From DASXUG01 sp036504995 (GTDB taxonomy: Bacteria > Pseudomonadota > Gammaproteobacteria > Burkholderiales > Methylophilaceae): a stretch of DNA of 64,000 nucleotides. The stretch lies in contig DASXUG010000002.1 of assembly GCA_036504995.1 (NCBI GenBank), positions 79,342 through 143,341 of the forward strand, written 5' to 3'. Within the stretch, counting starts at the first letter, position 1. Every line of letters starts with the position of its first letter. This document shows positions 24,046 to 32,988 of the stretch, piece by piece. The notes beneath the pieces were generated by a model, which saw only the letters and a program-made list of their open reading frames with translations, searched no databases and had not been told where the DNA came from. A program made the position numbers and the translations under genes.

Positions 24046-27000
24046 ATGTTAAAAAATCTTATTACCTTCTCATTGCAGCAACGTGTATTCGTACTTATTG
24101 GTGCAATTGTAGTCGCCATCGCGGGTTGGGTTGCCGTACAGAATCTACCGATTGAGGCGTTCCCTGATGTTGAGGATGTCCACGTGATTATCGTCACCCA
24201 GGCACCTGGTCTAGCCCCTGAAGAGGTGGAACGTGTAGTATCACTATCCATTGAGCATGGCATGAGTGGCGTGCCGCACTTGAGCCAAATGCGCTCAGTG
24301 TCAATTACGGGGTTATCTGTTGTCACACTTACTTTTTCTGAAAAAACAGATGACTATTTTGCGCGCCAACAAGTGCTAGAGCGCTTACAAAGTGTCAATT
24401 TACCCACAGGATTACAACCATCCCTTGCGCCGCTCACGACCGCTGTAGGTGAAATTTATCGCTTTTTAATCGAAGCGCCTAAAGATATGCCGCAGCGCGA
24501 GATCCGCGCTATCCAAGACTGGAAAGTAATCCCTCAACTGCGCACAGTGCCAGGCGTGGCTGACATCACCAGCTTTGGTGGCACAGTCAAAGAGTATCAA
24601 GTTCGCCTTAATCCCTATTTATTGAAGAAATTTGACGTCAGCATCGACCAAGTTAATCAGGCTATTAGCAACAACAGCAGCAATGTCGGTGGCGGCCTCA
24701 TGCATCGTGGCGATGAATCATTGGTGGTACGTGGTATCGGGTTGTATCAGTCTCTGGACGATATTGCGCAAACTGTCATCGTTTCACGGGCTGGCAAACC
24801 TATTTTGGTGAGTGATGTGGGCGAAGTGATCATTGGCGACAGACCTCGCTCAGGCATCGTGTCATTTAATCAGCAAGACGATATCGTTGAAGGCATCGTC
24901 TTAATGAACAAAGGACAAAACCCTGCAAAAGTAATTGCGGAGCTACGTCAGAAAGTCGAAATGGTCAATCAAACGCTCCCTGCTGGCGTGAAAATTGTTC
25001 CATTCTACGATCGCACTAAACTTATCAACCACACAGTACACACAGTTACAGAAAACTTAATTGTGGGCGCCTTGTTAGTCGTAGCAATCTTGGTTGTGTT
25101 CTTACGCAATTGGCGCGCCGCATTGATCGTAGCATCTGTGATTCCACTCTCATTACTATTTGCCTTTATTATTATGGATATTAAGGGCGTATCCGCCAAT
25201 TTGATCTCCCTTGGGGCGGTAGACTTTGGGATTATCATCGACAGTGCGGTGGTGCTGGTTGAAGCGTTGATGGTTAAGCTTGCATTGACGCAAGTGGATA
25301 AATTTCCCCAACATGCAAGCTATGGTTGGCGCATTCAAACCTTGAAAAACACAGCGATTGAGATGGGGCACCCTATCTTGTTCTCAAAGGCCATCATTAT
25401 CATTGCATTCTTGCCTATCTTCACCTTTCAACGTGTTGAAGGCAAAATTTTCTCGCCCATGGCATTTACCTTAAGCTTTGCCTTATTGGGTGCGATTATT
25501 TTAACGCTTACTCTGATCCCTGCCTTGCTTTCATACACCATGCGTCGCGAAGATATGGCTGAAAAACACAGCACTTGGATGCATGCCATTCAAGAAGCTT
25601 ACAAAGACTTCTTAATTGCTATGGGTAAGGTTCGCATCCCTGTAGTCATTGTATCGGTTGCGTTATTAGTATTATCTCTAGCTTTGTCACCCATGCTTGG
25701 CTCAGAGTTTTTACCTAAGTTAGATGAGGGTAATATTTGGCTTACGGTTGATTTACCGCCGTCCGCTGGCTTAGAGAAAACCAAAGAAATCGAACGCCAC
25801 ATTAGAAAAATTCTCACCTCATACGAAGAAGTTAACTTAGTAGTCTCTCATGTAGGTAGGCCAGATGACGGTACAGACCCCAAAGGGCCTAGCCATATGG
25901 AGATCTTGGCGGATTTAAAACCAAAAGGTGAATGGAAAAACTTCACCGATAAAGAAGCGCTGATTAAAAGTATGTCACAAAGGATTCATCAGATCCCTGG
26001 CATCCCGACTAACTTCTCACAAGTGATTCAAGACAGTGTAGAAGAAGCACTATCAGGTGTTAAAGGTGAAATTGCCGTCAAAATTTTTGGTCCAGATTTA
26101 GCCATACTGGAACAAAAAGCGGATGAAATCGTGAATGTAATGAATACTGTGCGCGGTGCTACAGATGTTGCTGCAGTACGTATTTCAGGTAACTCAGAGC
26201 TGGACATCACCTTAGACCGCACCAAGTTGTCGCGCTATGGCTTATCTGTCAACGACGTTAATACTACGGTGCAAACTGCCCTTGCAGGCAATGCGGCCAA
26301 TACCTTTTACGATGGTGACCGCCGCTTTGATGTTACCTTAAGATTAGATAGACCTTATCGTGACGGGGTAGATGATATTGATGAGTTGCCAATCACCCTA
26401 CCTGATGGTGCTGGTAGCATTCCCCTCAGCGAAGTTGCAGATGTTTCGGTGAAGCAAGGCGCTTCACGAGTAAGTCGCGAAGGTGTTTCGCGCATCGTTT
26501 CAATCAAGGCCAACCTGACAGATCGTGACCAAGGTAGCTTTGTAAAAGAGGCGATGGAAAAAGTGAATGCTCAGGTTAAGTTACCTCCTGGCTACACCAT
26601 GACATGGGGCGGTCAATTTGAAAACCAGCAACGTGCGATGAAGCGTTTAATGGTGATTGTGCCGCTCTCTGTATTACTCATATTCATTTTACTGTTCTGG
26701 GCATTTAAATCGGTTAGAAATGCTTTGCTTGTGCTGCTAATGATCCCCTTTACCTTAATTGGCGGTTTGGGTGGTCTGTGGCTTGCAGGATTACACTTAT
26801 CAGTTTCTGCCGCTGTTGGTTTTATTGCACTCGCGGGTATTTCCGTGCAAAACGGCGTGATTATGGTGGAGCAAATCAAACACTTAATTTTAGAAGGTAC
26901 AGCCGTTGCTGAGGCAGTTTTAGAGGGGGCTGTAGCGCGCCTAAGACCCATATTAATGACTGCGTTGATGGCAGGCCTGGGGTTAATGCCAGCCGCACTA

Positions 27001-27156
27001 TCACACAGCATAGGCTCTGAAACACAACGCCCATTTGCCGTGGTAATTGTGGGTGGCTTGGTGACTGCAACCTTCTTTACCTTGCTGCTGTTGCCGCTAC
27101 TGTTCCCTTACTTCTCAGATGAGAAAAAAGCACAGGCTTGGCGCGGCGAGCAATAG
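24046..27156 (+). CDS. czcA: CzcA-type heavy-metal RND efflux transporter
   Basis: 1036-residue proton-driven inner-membrane pump with the normal RND layout: 12 transmembrane segments and two large periplasmic loops. The TM4 proton-relay segment reads DFGIIIDSAVVLVEA, with D393, D399 and E406. This is the CzcA/HME pattern for divalent cations such as Co, Zn, Cd or Ni rather than the CusA Cu/Ag pattern. The usual VEN is VEA here. The start follows czcB by 42 bases. The exact metal cannot be read from the sequence. Confidence 0.9.
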   Translation: MLKNLITFSLQQRVFVLIGAIVVAIAGWVAVQNLPIEAFPDVEDVHVIIVTQAPGLAPEEVERVVSLSIEHGMSGVPHLSQMRSVSITGLSVVTLTFSEKTDDYFARQQVLERLQSVNLPTGLQPSLAPLTTAVGEIYRFLIEAPKDMPQREIRAIQDWKVIPQLRTVPGVADITSFGGTVKEYQVRLNPYLLKKFDVSIDQVNQAISNNSSNVGGGLMHRGDESLVVRGIGLYQSLDDIAQTVIVSRAGKPILVSDVGEVIIGDRPRSGIVSFNQQDDIVEGIVLMNKGQNPAKVIAELRQKVEMVNQTLPAGVKIVPFYDRTKLINHTVHTVTENLIVGALLVVAILVVFLRNWRAALIVASVIPLSLLFAFIIMDIKGVSANLISLGAVDFGIIIDSAVVLVEALMVKLALTQVDKFPQHASYGWRIQTLKNTAIEMGHPILFSKAIIIIAFLPIFTFQRVEGKIFSPMAFTLSFALLGAIILTLTLIPALLSYTMRREDMAEKHSTWMHAIQEAYKDFLIAMGKVRIPVVIVSVALLVLSLALSPMLGSEFLPKLDEGNIWLTVDLPPSAGLEKTKEIERHIRKILTSYEEVNLVVSHVGRPDDGTDPKGPSHMEILADLKPKGEWKNFTDKEALIKSMSQRIHQIPGIPTNFSQVIQDSVEEALSGVKGEIAVKIFGPDLAILEQKADEIVNVMNTVRGATDVAAVRISGNSELDITLDRTKLSRYGLSVNDVNTTVQTALAGNAANTFYDGDRRFDVTLRLDRPYRDGVDDIDELPITLPDGAGSIPLSEVADVSVKQGASRVSREGVSRIVSIKANLTDRDQGSFVKEAMEKVNAQVKLPPGYTMTWGGQFENQQRAMKRLMVIVPLSVLLIFILLFWAFKSVRNALLVLLMIPFTLIGGLGGLWLAGLHLSVSAAVGFIALAGISVQNGVIMVEQIKHLILEGTAVAEAVLEGAVARLRPILMTALMAGLGLMPAALSHSIGSETQRPFAVVIVGGLVTATFFTLLLLPLLFPYFSDEKKAQAWRGEQ

Positions 27157-27489
27157 ACAATTTTAGCCACATTCACCCCCTTGAAATCTCTCTCAACAGT
27201 TGCTGGAGATTTCAAGGCTTGAGTAGCATCCGACAAACTTAATCAGTACACCCAATAAATTTAAGCACTATTAATGAGGGGGACCATATTGACACAAAAA
27301 TGTCATCCTAATACCTACAAATTAGCTATAAACTAATTACTAATAATAAAAGCAAAAATCGGATAGTTTAATAACGATTGCTCAAAAGATAGCAACTATT
27401 CACACAAGTCTAGCCCGCTGAAAATAAAAATAAAGCTACTATCTAAGCCAAAGTAATACTCGAGGGGTAATTAAAAACAGGGAACTTTT
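27157..27489 (+). other. Intergenic region with long inverted repeat after czcA
   Basis: About 330 bases without a gene. A perfect 12-bp inverted repeat (CCTTGAAATCTC at 27179-27190, GAGATTTCAAGG at 27206-27217) lies 23 bases after the czcA stop and could terminate the operon, although no T run follows. The rest is AT-rich leader of the next gene. Confidence 0.6.
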
Positions 27490-28413
27490 GTGTTTATTAA
27501 TATGTTTAAACAATCACTCTTTCTCAAAGTAAAGTCTAGCAAATTACTCGTAGTAGATTTCATGAAAAGTATTTCCAAGCTTGGCTATGGACATCTCTTT
27601 CCATCGACTAGGCAGGTTACCTATAGGCTTCGCACTTCTTACTTTCCCAAAAGCTGGAATACCCAACAGCAACTAGACGCACTCCTCACTCACTACCAGC
27701 TGCTAAAGTCGCTTCCTAAGTTTCTTGATGTAACGCACGGTCAACAGAATAAGATTTTAGAGCTAAATGAATACTCTAAAAACTTAATACTTTCTTGCGC
27801 TTTGCCAAAACAACTCAGCCCACAAGGAGAGGTATCTCTAAGCTTAGTTAAAAATGACGCTACTCTAATGTCCATTCCATTTACATTGGGACACAGCAAC
27901 AACGAGCTCGTTATTTACATTTGGTCTATTGAAAAAGTATCAGTTGATATGAGTAGCCTGTTTCCAATCTACAAAGACTTTAGCGGCCTAAGAACGCAAG
28001 ATTTAATGATGGAAATGATATGCTTACTCGCCAAGAAAATTGGCGCTCATAAGATAATGGCGATTGCAGATGAGAGTCGTCGACACCAAATACGTTCCTC
28101 ATTTAGTTACTTAAGAAAAAACCACTTAGAGTTTAGTTATGACGAGCTGTGGTTACATCATCATGGCGTTAAAGTTACCAATGAGTTTTATGAGATTCCC
28201 CATGAACGCCATAGCGTCATAGCAGATACGGCTCCAGTCAATAAACGCGAAATGCTTGCCAAACGCTACTTAATACTTAGTAAAATTAGCAAGACATTTG
28301 ACACATTACAATACTATATTCACTTCTCGCTTATTACCAAGTTAATTACTGAGGTCATGAGTGGACTAACTTTTTTCTACAATGTCTATGATAGTTTCCA
28401 AGGCTCTATTTAG
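27490..28413 (+). CDS. VirK/YbjX (DUF535) family protein
   Basis: 307 residues from a GTG with GGGAA upstream; an ATG at 27502 is an alternative. The family pattern is visible: FLDVTHGQQNKILELN, FTLGHSNNELVIYIWSIEK, FSGLRTQDLMMEMICLLAKKIGAHKIMAIAD, then FSYDELW and a C-terminal KREMLAKRYLIL. Members of this family (VirK, YbjX, Mig-14 associated) are cytoplasmic or peripheral proteins linked to antimicrobial-peptide resistance and outer-membrane virulence-factor export, but the biochemical function is unknown. It stands alone between two operons. Confidence 0.8.
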   Translation: MFINMFKQSLFLKVKSSKLLVVDFMKSISKLGYGHLFPSTRQVTYRLRTSYFPKSWNTQQQLDALLTHYQLLKSLPKFLDVTHGQQNKILELNEYSKNLILSCALPKQLSPQGEVSLSLVKNDATLMSIPFTLGHSNNELVIYIWSIEKVSVDMSSLFPIYKDFSGLRTQDLMMEMICLLAKKIGAHKIMAIADESRRHQIRSSFSYLRKNHLEFSYDELWLHHHGVKVTNEFYEIPHERHSVIADTAPVNKREMLAKRYLILSKISKTFDTLQYYIHFSLITKLITEVMSGLTFFYNVYDSFQGSI

Positions 28414-28427
28414 AGATTAAGTAAACA

Positions 28428-28697
28428 TTAATACTTGGGAACAGGAGTAATAAGCTGACGGGCAATATCCTGCAACTCTATTTTTGCATCCAAGAATTCT
28501 TCATAAGAATGTCCACCAGACCGCGCATACCAATAACGGCTATTCCATTCATCAGGCTCCATTTTGTGCAGTACAGCGTGTATCCAGCAAGCGATGGGGC
28601 TATTGTAATTTTGCGCGATGTTATGCGCGGCATGCCAATCGCCATTAATGGCAGACTGAACAGCTAAAATTAGCTGTTGATGAACACTTTCACTCAT
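28428..28697 (-). CDS. Small conserved protein of unknown function
   Basis: 89 residues from the ATG at 28697, which overlaps the end of the GIY-YIG gene by 8 bases, suggesting translational coupling. An in-frame TTG at 28715 is possible. Features: helix-rich, a GDWHAAHNIAQ segment and a W-IHAVLHKMEPDEWNSRYWY stretch typical of small soluble proteobacterial proteins with the H-x(n)-G/P-D-xx-N-xxYWY pattern. No function assigned. Confidence 0.65.
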   Translation of the reverse strand: MSESVHQQLILAVQSAINGDWHAAHNIAQNYNSPIACWIHAVLHKMEPDEWNSRYWYARSGGHSYEEFLDAKIELQDIARQLITPVPKY

Positions 28698-28992
28698 GGG
28701 AAATATCAGTCGCAAAAAATGATAGTTTTTTAGCTCTTGCTAAGCGTTTTAATTTTGCCTCGGCAACACTTGCACTCGAACGATCTGGATAGGATTTTGC
28801 AGCTAAAATTTGCAGCGGTGGAAAAGCGCGGGTGTACCGCGCGCCTTTGCCTTGTTGATGCGCATTAAAACGCGCAGTTAAATCATTAGTGATGCCTGCG
28901 TAATAGCTACCACCTACACACTCTAGGAGATAGAGATACCAAGTATTGACCGCATCAAAAGTTGCGATTTCATCTAGCGTTTGCTCGGCCAT
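28690..28992 (-). CDS. GIY-YIG endonuclease-domain protein
   Basis: 100 residues. The GIY-YIG module is clear: WYLYLLECVGGSYYAGITND (GIY as YLY and YIG as YAG), then LTARFNAHQQGKGARYTRA with the catalytic Arg, and the acidic residue in AEAKLKRL. This matches the short YhbQ/UPF0213 group, implicated in DNA repair or structure-specific nicking. It follows the ketoacyl synthase by 32 bases on the same strand but is unlikely to belong to that pathway. Confidence 0.9.
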   Translation of the reverse strand: MAEQTLDEIATFDAVNTWYLYLLECVGGSYYAGITNDLTARFNAHQQGKGARYTRAFPPLQILAAKSYPDRSSASVAEAKLKRLARAKKLSFFATDISHE

Positions 28993-29024
28993 TTTGATTT
29001 CTGATTGTGGCGTCTCTGCTACAG

Positions 29025-30260
29025 TTATTGTTTAAACAAGCTCGCAATTAATACGCCGCTGGTACCACCAAAGGCAAATGAGTTAGACATAACATTAGTC
29101 AGTGCCACGTTAGTACGCCCTTGATTAGGCACATAATCCAAATCACACTGCGGATCAGGTACTTGTAAGTTCATAGTGGGGGGAATGCTTTGATGTTTCA
29201 GTGCCAATACGCAGGCAATAAACTCTACTGCCGCGGTCGCCCCCATCAAATGCCCATGCATAGACTTAGTAGAACTCACTGGAGTTTGCATGGCTCGCTC
29301 ACCAAACACTTGCTTGATTGAGGCAGTTTCCACTGGATCATTTAGTGCAGTCGCTGTGCCATGCGCATTAATGTAACCAATATCAGCTGGCTGCAAGCCT
29401 GCGCAACTTAGAGCGGCTCGCATTGCATAAGCCTGACCATCGGCGGTGGGCTGTGTAATGTGCGACGAATCATTAGCAGAACCAAAGCCTGTAATTTCAG
29501 CATAGATATTAGCGCCGCGAGCAAGCGCAGATTCCATTTCTTCTAACACAACAATGCCAGCACCTTCGCCCAACACTAGACCACTGCGATCACCCGCAAA
29601 TGGTTTGCATGAAGCCCCTGCATCTTGCTCATCTTCTTTAGCTAGTGTGCGCAATGCTTCCCAAGCCTTAATTGTACCAAACGTTAGCAGCGCTTCTGCA
29701 CCACCAGCCAACATCACATCAGCATAACCATGCCGAATTTGACGATAAGCTTCCCCAATCGCGATTGAGGAAGATGAGCATGCCGTTGAAAATGTTAGGT
29801 TAGGCCCCGCTAATTTATACTCCAAGCCAACTGCAGAAGCGGCAGCGTTGTTCATCGCCATCAGTACAGTGAAGGGTTTTAAGCGAGTAGCGTTATCTCG
29901 GTATAGTCTAATATAGCCCTCCTCTACCGAAGCCGCACCACCCATGCCAGTACCAAGATATATACCCATGCGGGCTTTATCAATAGTTTCCATATCTAAA
30001 CCAGCATTTTCGATGGCTTGGGTAGCCGCATAAAGTGAAAACTGGCTAACTCGATCTAAGCTAGAGGCTTTGTGTTTACCATAATGCGCAATCGCATCAA
30101 AATCTACCCAAGCTGCGATTTTTGTATCCAACTGATCAACAAACTCGGCTTGCATACGCCGTACGCCTGACTTACCTGCCATCAAGTTAGTGAAAAATTG
30201 TTCTGGCTGATTACCTAGCGGGGTAATTGCCCCTAGGCCTGTGACAACGACTCTTCTCAT
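29025..30260 (-). CDS. Beta-ketoacyl-ACP synthase (KAS II-like)
   Basis: 411 residues, full length for a FabF-type condensing enzyme. Catalytic set: Cys161 in FSTACSSSS, His300 in INAHGTAT, Lys332 and His337 in TKSMHGHLMGA. Reaction: decarboxylating Claisen condensation of malonyl-ACP with an acyl primer. It lies 13 bases after a dedicated acyl carrier protein and with an aminotransferase, HAD phosphatase and hydrolase. It therefore looks like part of a secondary acyl pathway, not the housekeeping fatty-acid operon, as no fabD, fabG or fabH is beside it. Product unknown. Confidence 0.92.
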   Translation of the reverse strand: MRRVVVTGLGAITPLGNQPEQFFTNLMAGKSGVRRMQAEFVDQLDTKIAAWVDFDAIAHYGKHKASSLDRVSQFSLYAATQAIENAGLDMETIDKARMGIYLGTGMGGAASVEEGYIRLYRDNATRLKPFTVLMAMNNAAASAVGLEYKLAGPNLTFSTACSSSSIAIGEAYRQIRHGYADVMLAGGAEALLTFGTIKAWEALRTLAKEDEQDAGASCKPFAGDRSGLVLGEGAGIVVLEEMESALARGANIYAEITGFGSANDSSHITQPTADGQAYAMRAALSCAGLQPADIGYINAHGTATALNDPVETASIKQVFGERAMQTPVSSTKSMHGHLMGATAAVEFIACVLALKHQSIPPTMNLQVPDPQCDLDYVPNQGRTNVALTNVMSNSFAFGGTSGVLIASLFKQ

Positions 30261-30273
30261 TTAAGGCTTCTCG

Positions 30274-30522
30274 TTAAGCGGCTGGCGCTTGTTCTTTCAC
30301 TAAGCGGTCAATCAAATTAACGACATCTTCCACCGTTTTAATATCGACCTCAGAGTTTGGCACTTTGATGTTGAACGTTTCTTCAGCACTAAAGATCATG
30401 TCGAAGGTATCAAGCGAATCTAATCCGAGTGACTCTAAAGTCGCCTCTGGCAAAATCTTCGCTGCTTCAATATCAAACTTATCAATCACAATTTGTTTCA
30501 ATGTATCAAATGTTGTACTCAT
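30274..30522 (-). CDS. Acyl carrier protein
   Basis: 82 residues with the phosphopantetheine attachment motif LGLDSLDTFDMIF (Ser36). Acidic four-helix carrier of normal length. It sits immediately before the ketoacyl synthase gene. The motif ends DSLDTFD rather than the DSLDTVE common in housekeeping AcpP, and the helix II/III region is diverged, which fits a pathway-specific ACP. It would carry the growing acyl chain for the adjacent synthase. Confidence 0.93.
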   Translation of the reverse strand: MSTTFDTLKQIVIDKFDIEAAKILPEATLESLGLDSLDTFDMIFSAEETFNIKVPNSEVDIKTVEDVVNLIDRLVKEQAPAA

Positions 30523-30607
30523 GTTATCCCTTACTCGCTCTCACTTGTATTGCGCTATTATTAGGCTGAACATAAATTATGCAGACCTTGTATTATGCCG
30601 CCCCAGA

Positions 30608-31501
30608 CTATGCAGACCTTGCTAAATTATCAATGGTTTCATTGGCAGATAACTGGCGACAAAACTCAGCAACGCGTTTAGCAATATCATCTTTGCGTTT
30701 ATCTAAGGTTAGCACGTGATAGGTGTCATCCACAAAAAAAGTTTCAACATGTTTCGCACCGACATGTTCTTGCACGTAATAGGCATTCTTAAGGCTTGCC
30801 ATATCATCCTCTGTGGAATGCACAATCAACGTGGGTGAAACAATCTGTGGCAGACACTTTTGTGCAGCCTTAATCAAACGCGTACTCTCTAAAATTACTG
30901 TTGCTGGTGTTTTGAAATAACCTATTTTGTCGGCCGTTTTAGCATCTTTATTATCTAAAATCGCCGCCACTAATGCACGCGTACGCTCATCTTTAATCCC
31001 ATAGGGTGCGGTTTCTTCCCACTCTAGAAAATATTTTAATGGCGTGTGCAAGACCAGTGGCAACAAAAACTTTTGCTTATACTTAGGCACATTCCAGCCA
31101 TCGTAAAAGAAAGTCGTTGAAAGTGAAACAATTCCTGCTACCTCATGGCCTTTTTTAGCCGCGATTAACATGCCAATCAAAGCACCCATCGACAAACCTG
31201 CGATAAACACTTGATCAAACTCTTGCTTCAAGGCTTCAAACGCCAGTTCCATTGAGGCATACCAATCCTGCCAGCGCGTGGCCTGTAAATCCTTAATCGA
31301 CTTACAATGTCCAGCCAACTCTGGGCAAGCAACGGAAATACCTTTACGAGAAATGATGCGCCCAAAATGTTTCATCTCGGCGGGTGTGCCAGTTAGGCCG
31401 TGTATTAGTAACACGACCACAGGACCTTTACGCTCAATAAAACCATTGGGGCCTAACAATGCATCAATAGGCTGAGGACTACTTTGCTTTACTTGTGTCA
31501 A
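30608..31501 (-). CDS. Alpha/beta hydrolase (carboxylesterase/thioesterase-like)
   Basis: About 297 residues from a TTG at 31501; an ATG at 31564 would overlap the aminotransferase by 35 bases. The fold is clear: oxyanion region LLIHGLTGTPAEM, nucleophile elbow GLSMG, acid in HSTEDD and catalytic His in DTYHVLTLDK. This is the Est30/YvaK-like esterase group. No signal peptide, so cytoplasmic. Between the aminotransferase and ACP genes it could release product from the ACP or trim an ester (inference). Confidence 0.85.
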   Translation of the reverse strand: MTQVKQSSPQPIDALLGPNGFIERKGPVVVLLIHGLTGTPAEMKHFGRIISRKGISVACPELAGHCKSIKDLQATRWQDWYASMELAFEALKQEFDQVFIAGLSMGALIGMLIAAKKGHEVAGIVSLSTTFFYDGWNVPKYKQKFLLPLVLHTPLKYFLEWEETAPYGIKDERTRALVAAILDNKDAKTADKIGYFKTPATVILESTRLIKAAQKCLPQIVSPTLIVHSTEDDMASLKNAYYVQEHVGAKHVETFFVDDTYHVLTLDKRKDDIAKRVAEFCRQLSANETIDNLARSA

Positions 31502-31529
31502 AACAACTACTTTCTTTATATCAAACCAA

Positions 31530-32903
31530 TTACTCTGCGCCGTTACGACGTAGCAACATTTCAAACAGATGAATACCTAAGTCAATTTCTTCTTCTGAAA
31601 TCAACAATGACGGGGCTAAGGTAATCACGTTCTTTTGGTAGCCGCCAATGTCCAGCACCAGACCGTACTTTTTATCACCGACCAACAAATCGCCTTTTAA
31701 CCCTTCGTTAAACATGCGGTCTGCCAATTCGCGACTAGCCGTAAAACCATCTTTCTCGCACAACTCAATACGCAACGCTAAACCTAAACCACTCACATCA
31801 CCCACACATTTCCAGCGTGATTTCAGCTCTTGAATACGTTTTAAGAAATACGCACCACGCTCATTAACGTGTTTTTCAAAATCTTCCTCTTGCGTCATTT
31901 TCATCACTTCAAGCGCCACAGACGTGCCCATTGGATTTGAGGCAAACGTAGAGTGGGTTGAGCCAGGCGGGAACTTCTCTGGTGAGATTAACTCCTCACG
32001 CGCCCAAATACCAGATAATGGGTTCAAGCCATTGGTGATCGCTTTACCAAATACAAAGATATCCGGCACGATGTCAAAGTTTTCCCATGACCATAACTTA
32101 CCAGTGCGGTACACGCCCATTTGAATCTCATCAGCCACTAGCAAGATATTGCGTTTTTTTAATGACTCTTGCAGTTTTTTCATGTAGCCCGCAGGTGGGA
32201 TAATGTAACCACCCGTGCCTTGCATCGGCTCAATATAGAAGGCACCAAACTCACACTCTTTAGTTTTTACATCTAAGAATGATTGATACTCAGTTTCAAA
32301 TAATTTTTCAAACTGCGTATGGCAATACATGTCGCAGCTTTCAACTTTTAAGTCGTATGGGCAACGGTAGCAGTATGGATACGGTACGAAGTGCGCGCGA
32401 TCAGCAAAGTTACCGAAACGGCGACGATAGCGGTAGCTAGAAGTAATGGCAGAAGCGCCTAATGTACGGCCATGATAACCACCCATAAAGGCAAATTGAT
32501 GGGTTTTTCCTGTGTGGTTACGCACCACTTTGATGGAATCTTCCACTGCTTGCGCGCCACCCACGTTGAAGTGCACACGGCCTTTTACGCCGTATTTATC
32601 TTCCATGTATTTACAGATAATTTCTGCTAAATCTACTTTTTCTTTATGCAAGTACTGGCTTGCCAATTGAGGCAAGGTGTCGATTTGCTTTTTCATGGTA
32701 TCGGCAATACGTTTGTTTTTGTAGCCGAAATTTACCGCTGAGTACCACATTTGCCAGTCTAGGTAAGGCGTGTTGTTTTCATCAAACAAAAAGCTACCAT
32801 CGCAGCTTTCAAACACTTTGGGAGGATCCGCATAGTTTACAGTATCGCCATGTGAGCAATACTTATCATTTTTTTCTAAGATTTCAATAATCTTTCTATC
32901 CAT
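31530..32903 (-). CDS. PLP-dependent class III aminotransferase
   Basis: 457 residues, fold-type I class III enzyme. PLP Lys287 in FGKAITNGLNP, Asp258 in VADEIQMG, phosphate-binding GGAQAVE (115-121) and GGYHGRT. An insert near 178-194 has a CxxC-x8-CxxxC cysteine set (YCYRCPYD, ESCDMYC) that could bind metal; similar inserts occur in some GABA-type aminotransferases. Likely moves an amino group between an omega- or keto-group and a 2-oxo acid. The substrate is unknown. It follows the HAD gene by 85 bases. Confidence 0.9.
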   Translation of the reverse strand: MDRKIIEILEKNDKYCSHGDTVNYADPPKVFESCDGSFLFDENNTPYLDWQMWYSAVNFGYKNKRIADTMKKQIDTLPQLASQYLHKEKVDLAEIICKYMEDKYGVKGRVHFNVGGAQAVEDSIKVVRNHTGKTHQFAFMGGYHGRTLGASAITSSYRYRRRFGNFADRAHFVPYPYCYRCPYDLKVESCDMYCHTQFEKLFETEYQSFLDVKTKECEFGAFYIEPMQGTGGYIIPPAGYMKKLQESLKKRNILLVADEIQMGVYRTGKLWSWENFDIVPDIFVFGKAITNGLNPLSGIWAREELISPEKFPPGSTHSTFASNPMGTSVALEVMKMTQEEDFEKHVNERGAYFLKRIQELKSRWKCVGDVSGLGLALRIELCEKDGFTASRELADRMFNEGLKGDLLVGDKKYGLVLDIGGYQKNVITLAPSLLISEEEIDLGIHLFEMLLRRNGAE

Positions 32904-32988
32904 GTGCTTACACCTTCTAAAAATAGTGAATATTAAACAGAGTTGTTAAAACTAAACGCTCATTCGCCGAGGCAAAATGAGCGTATCG

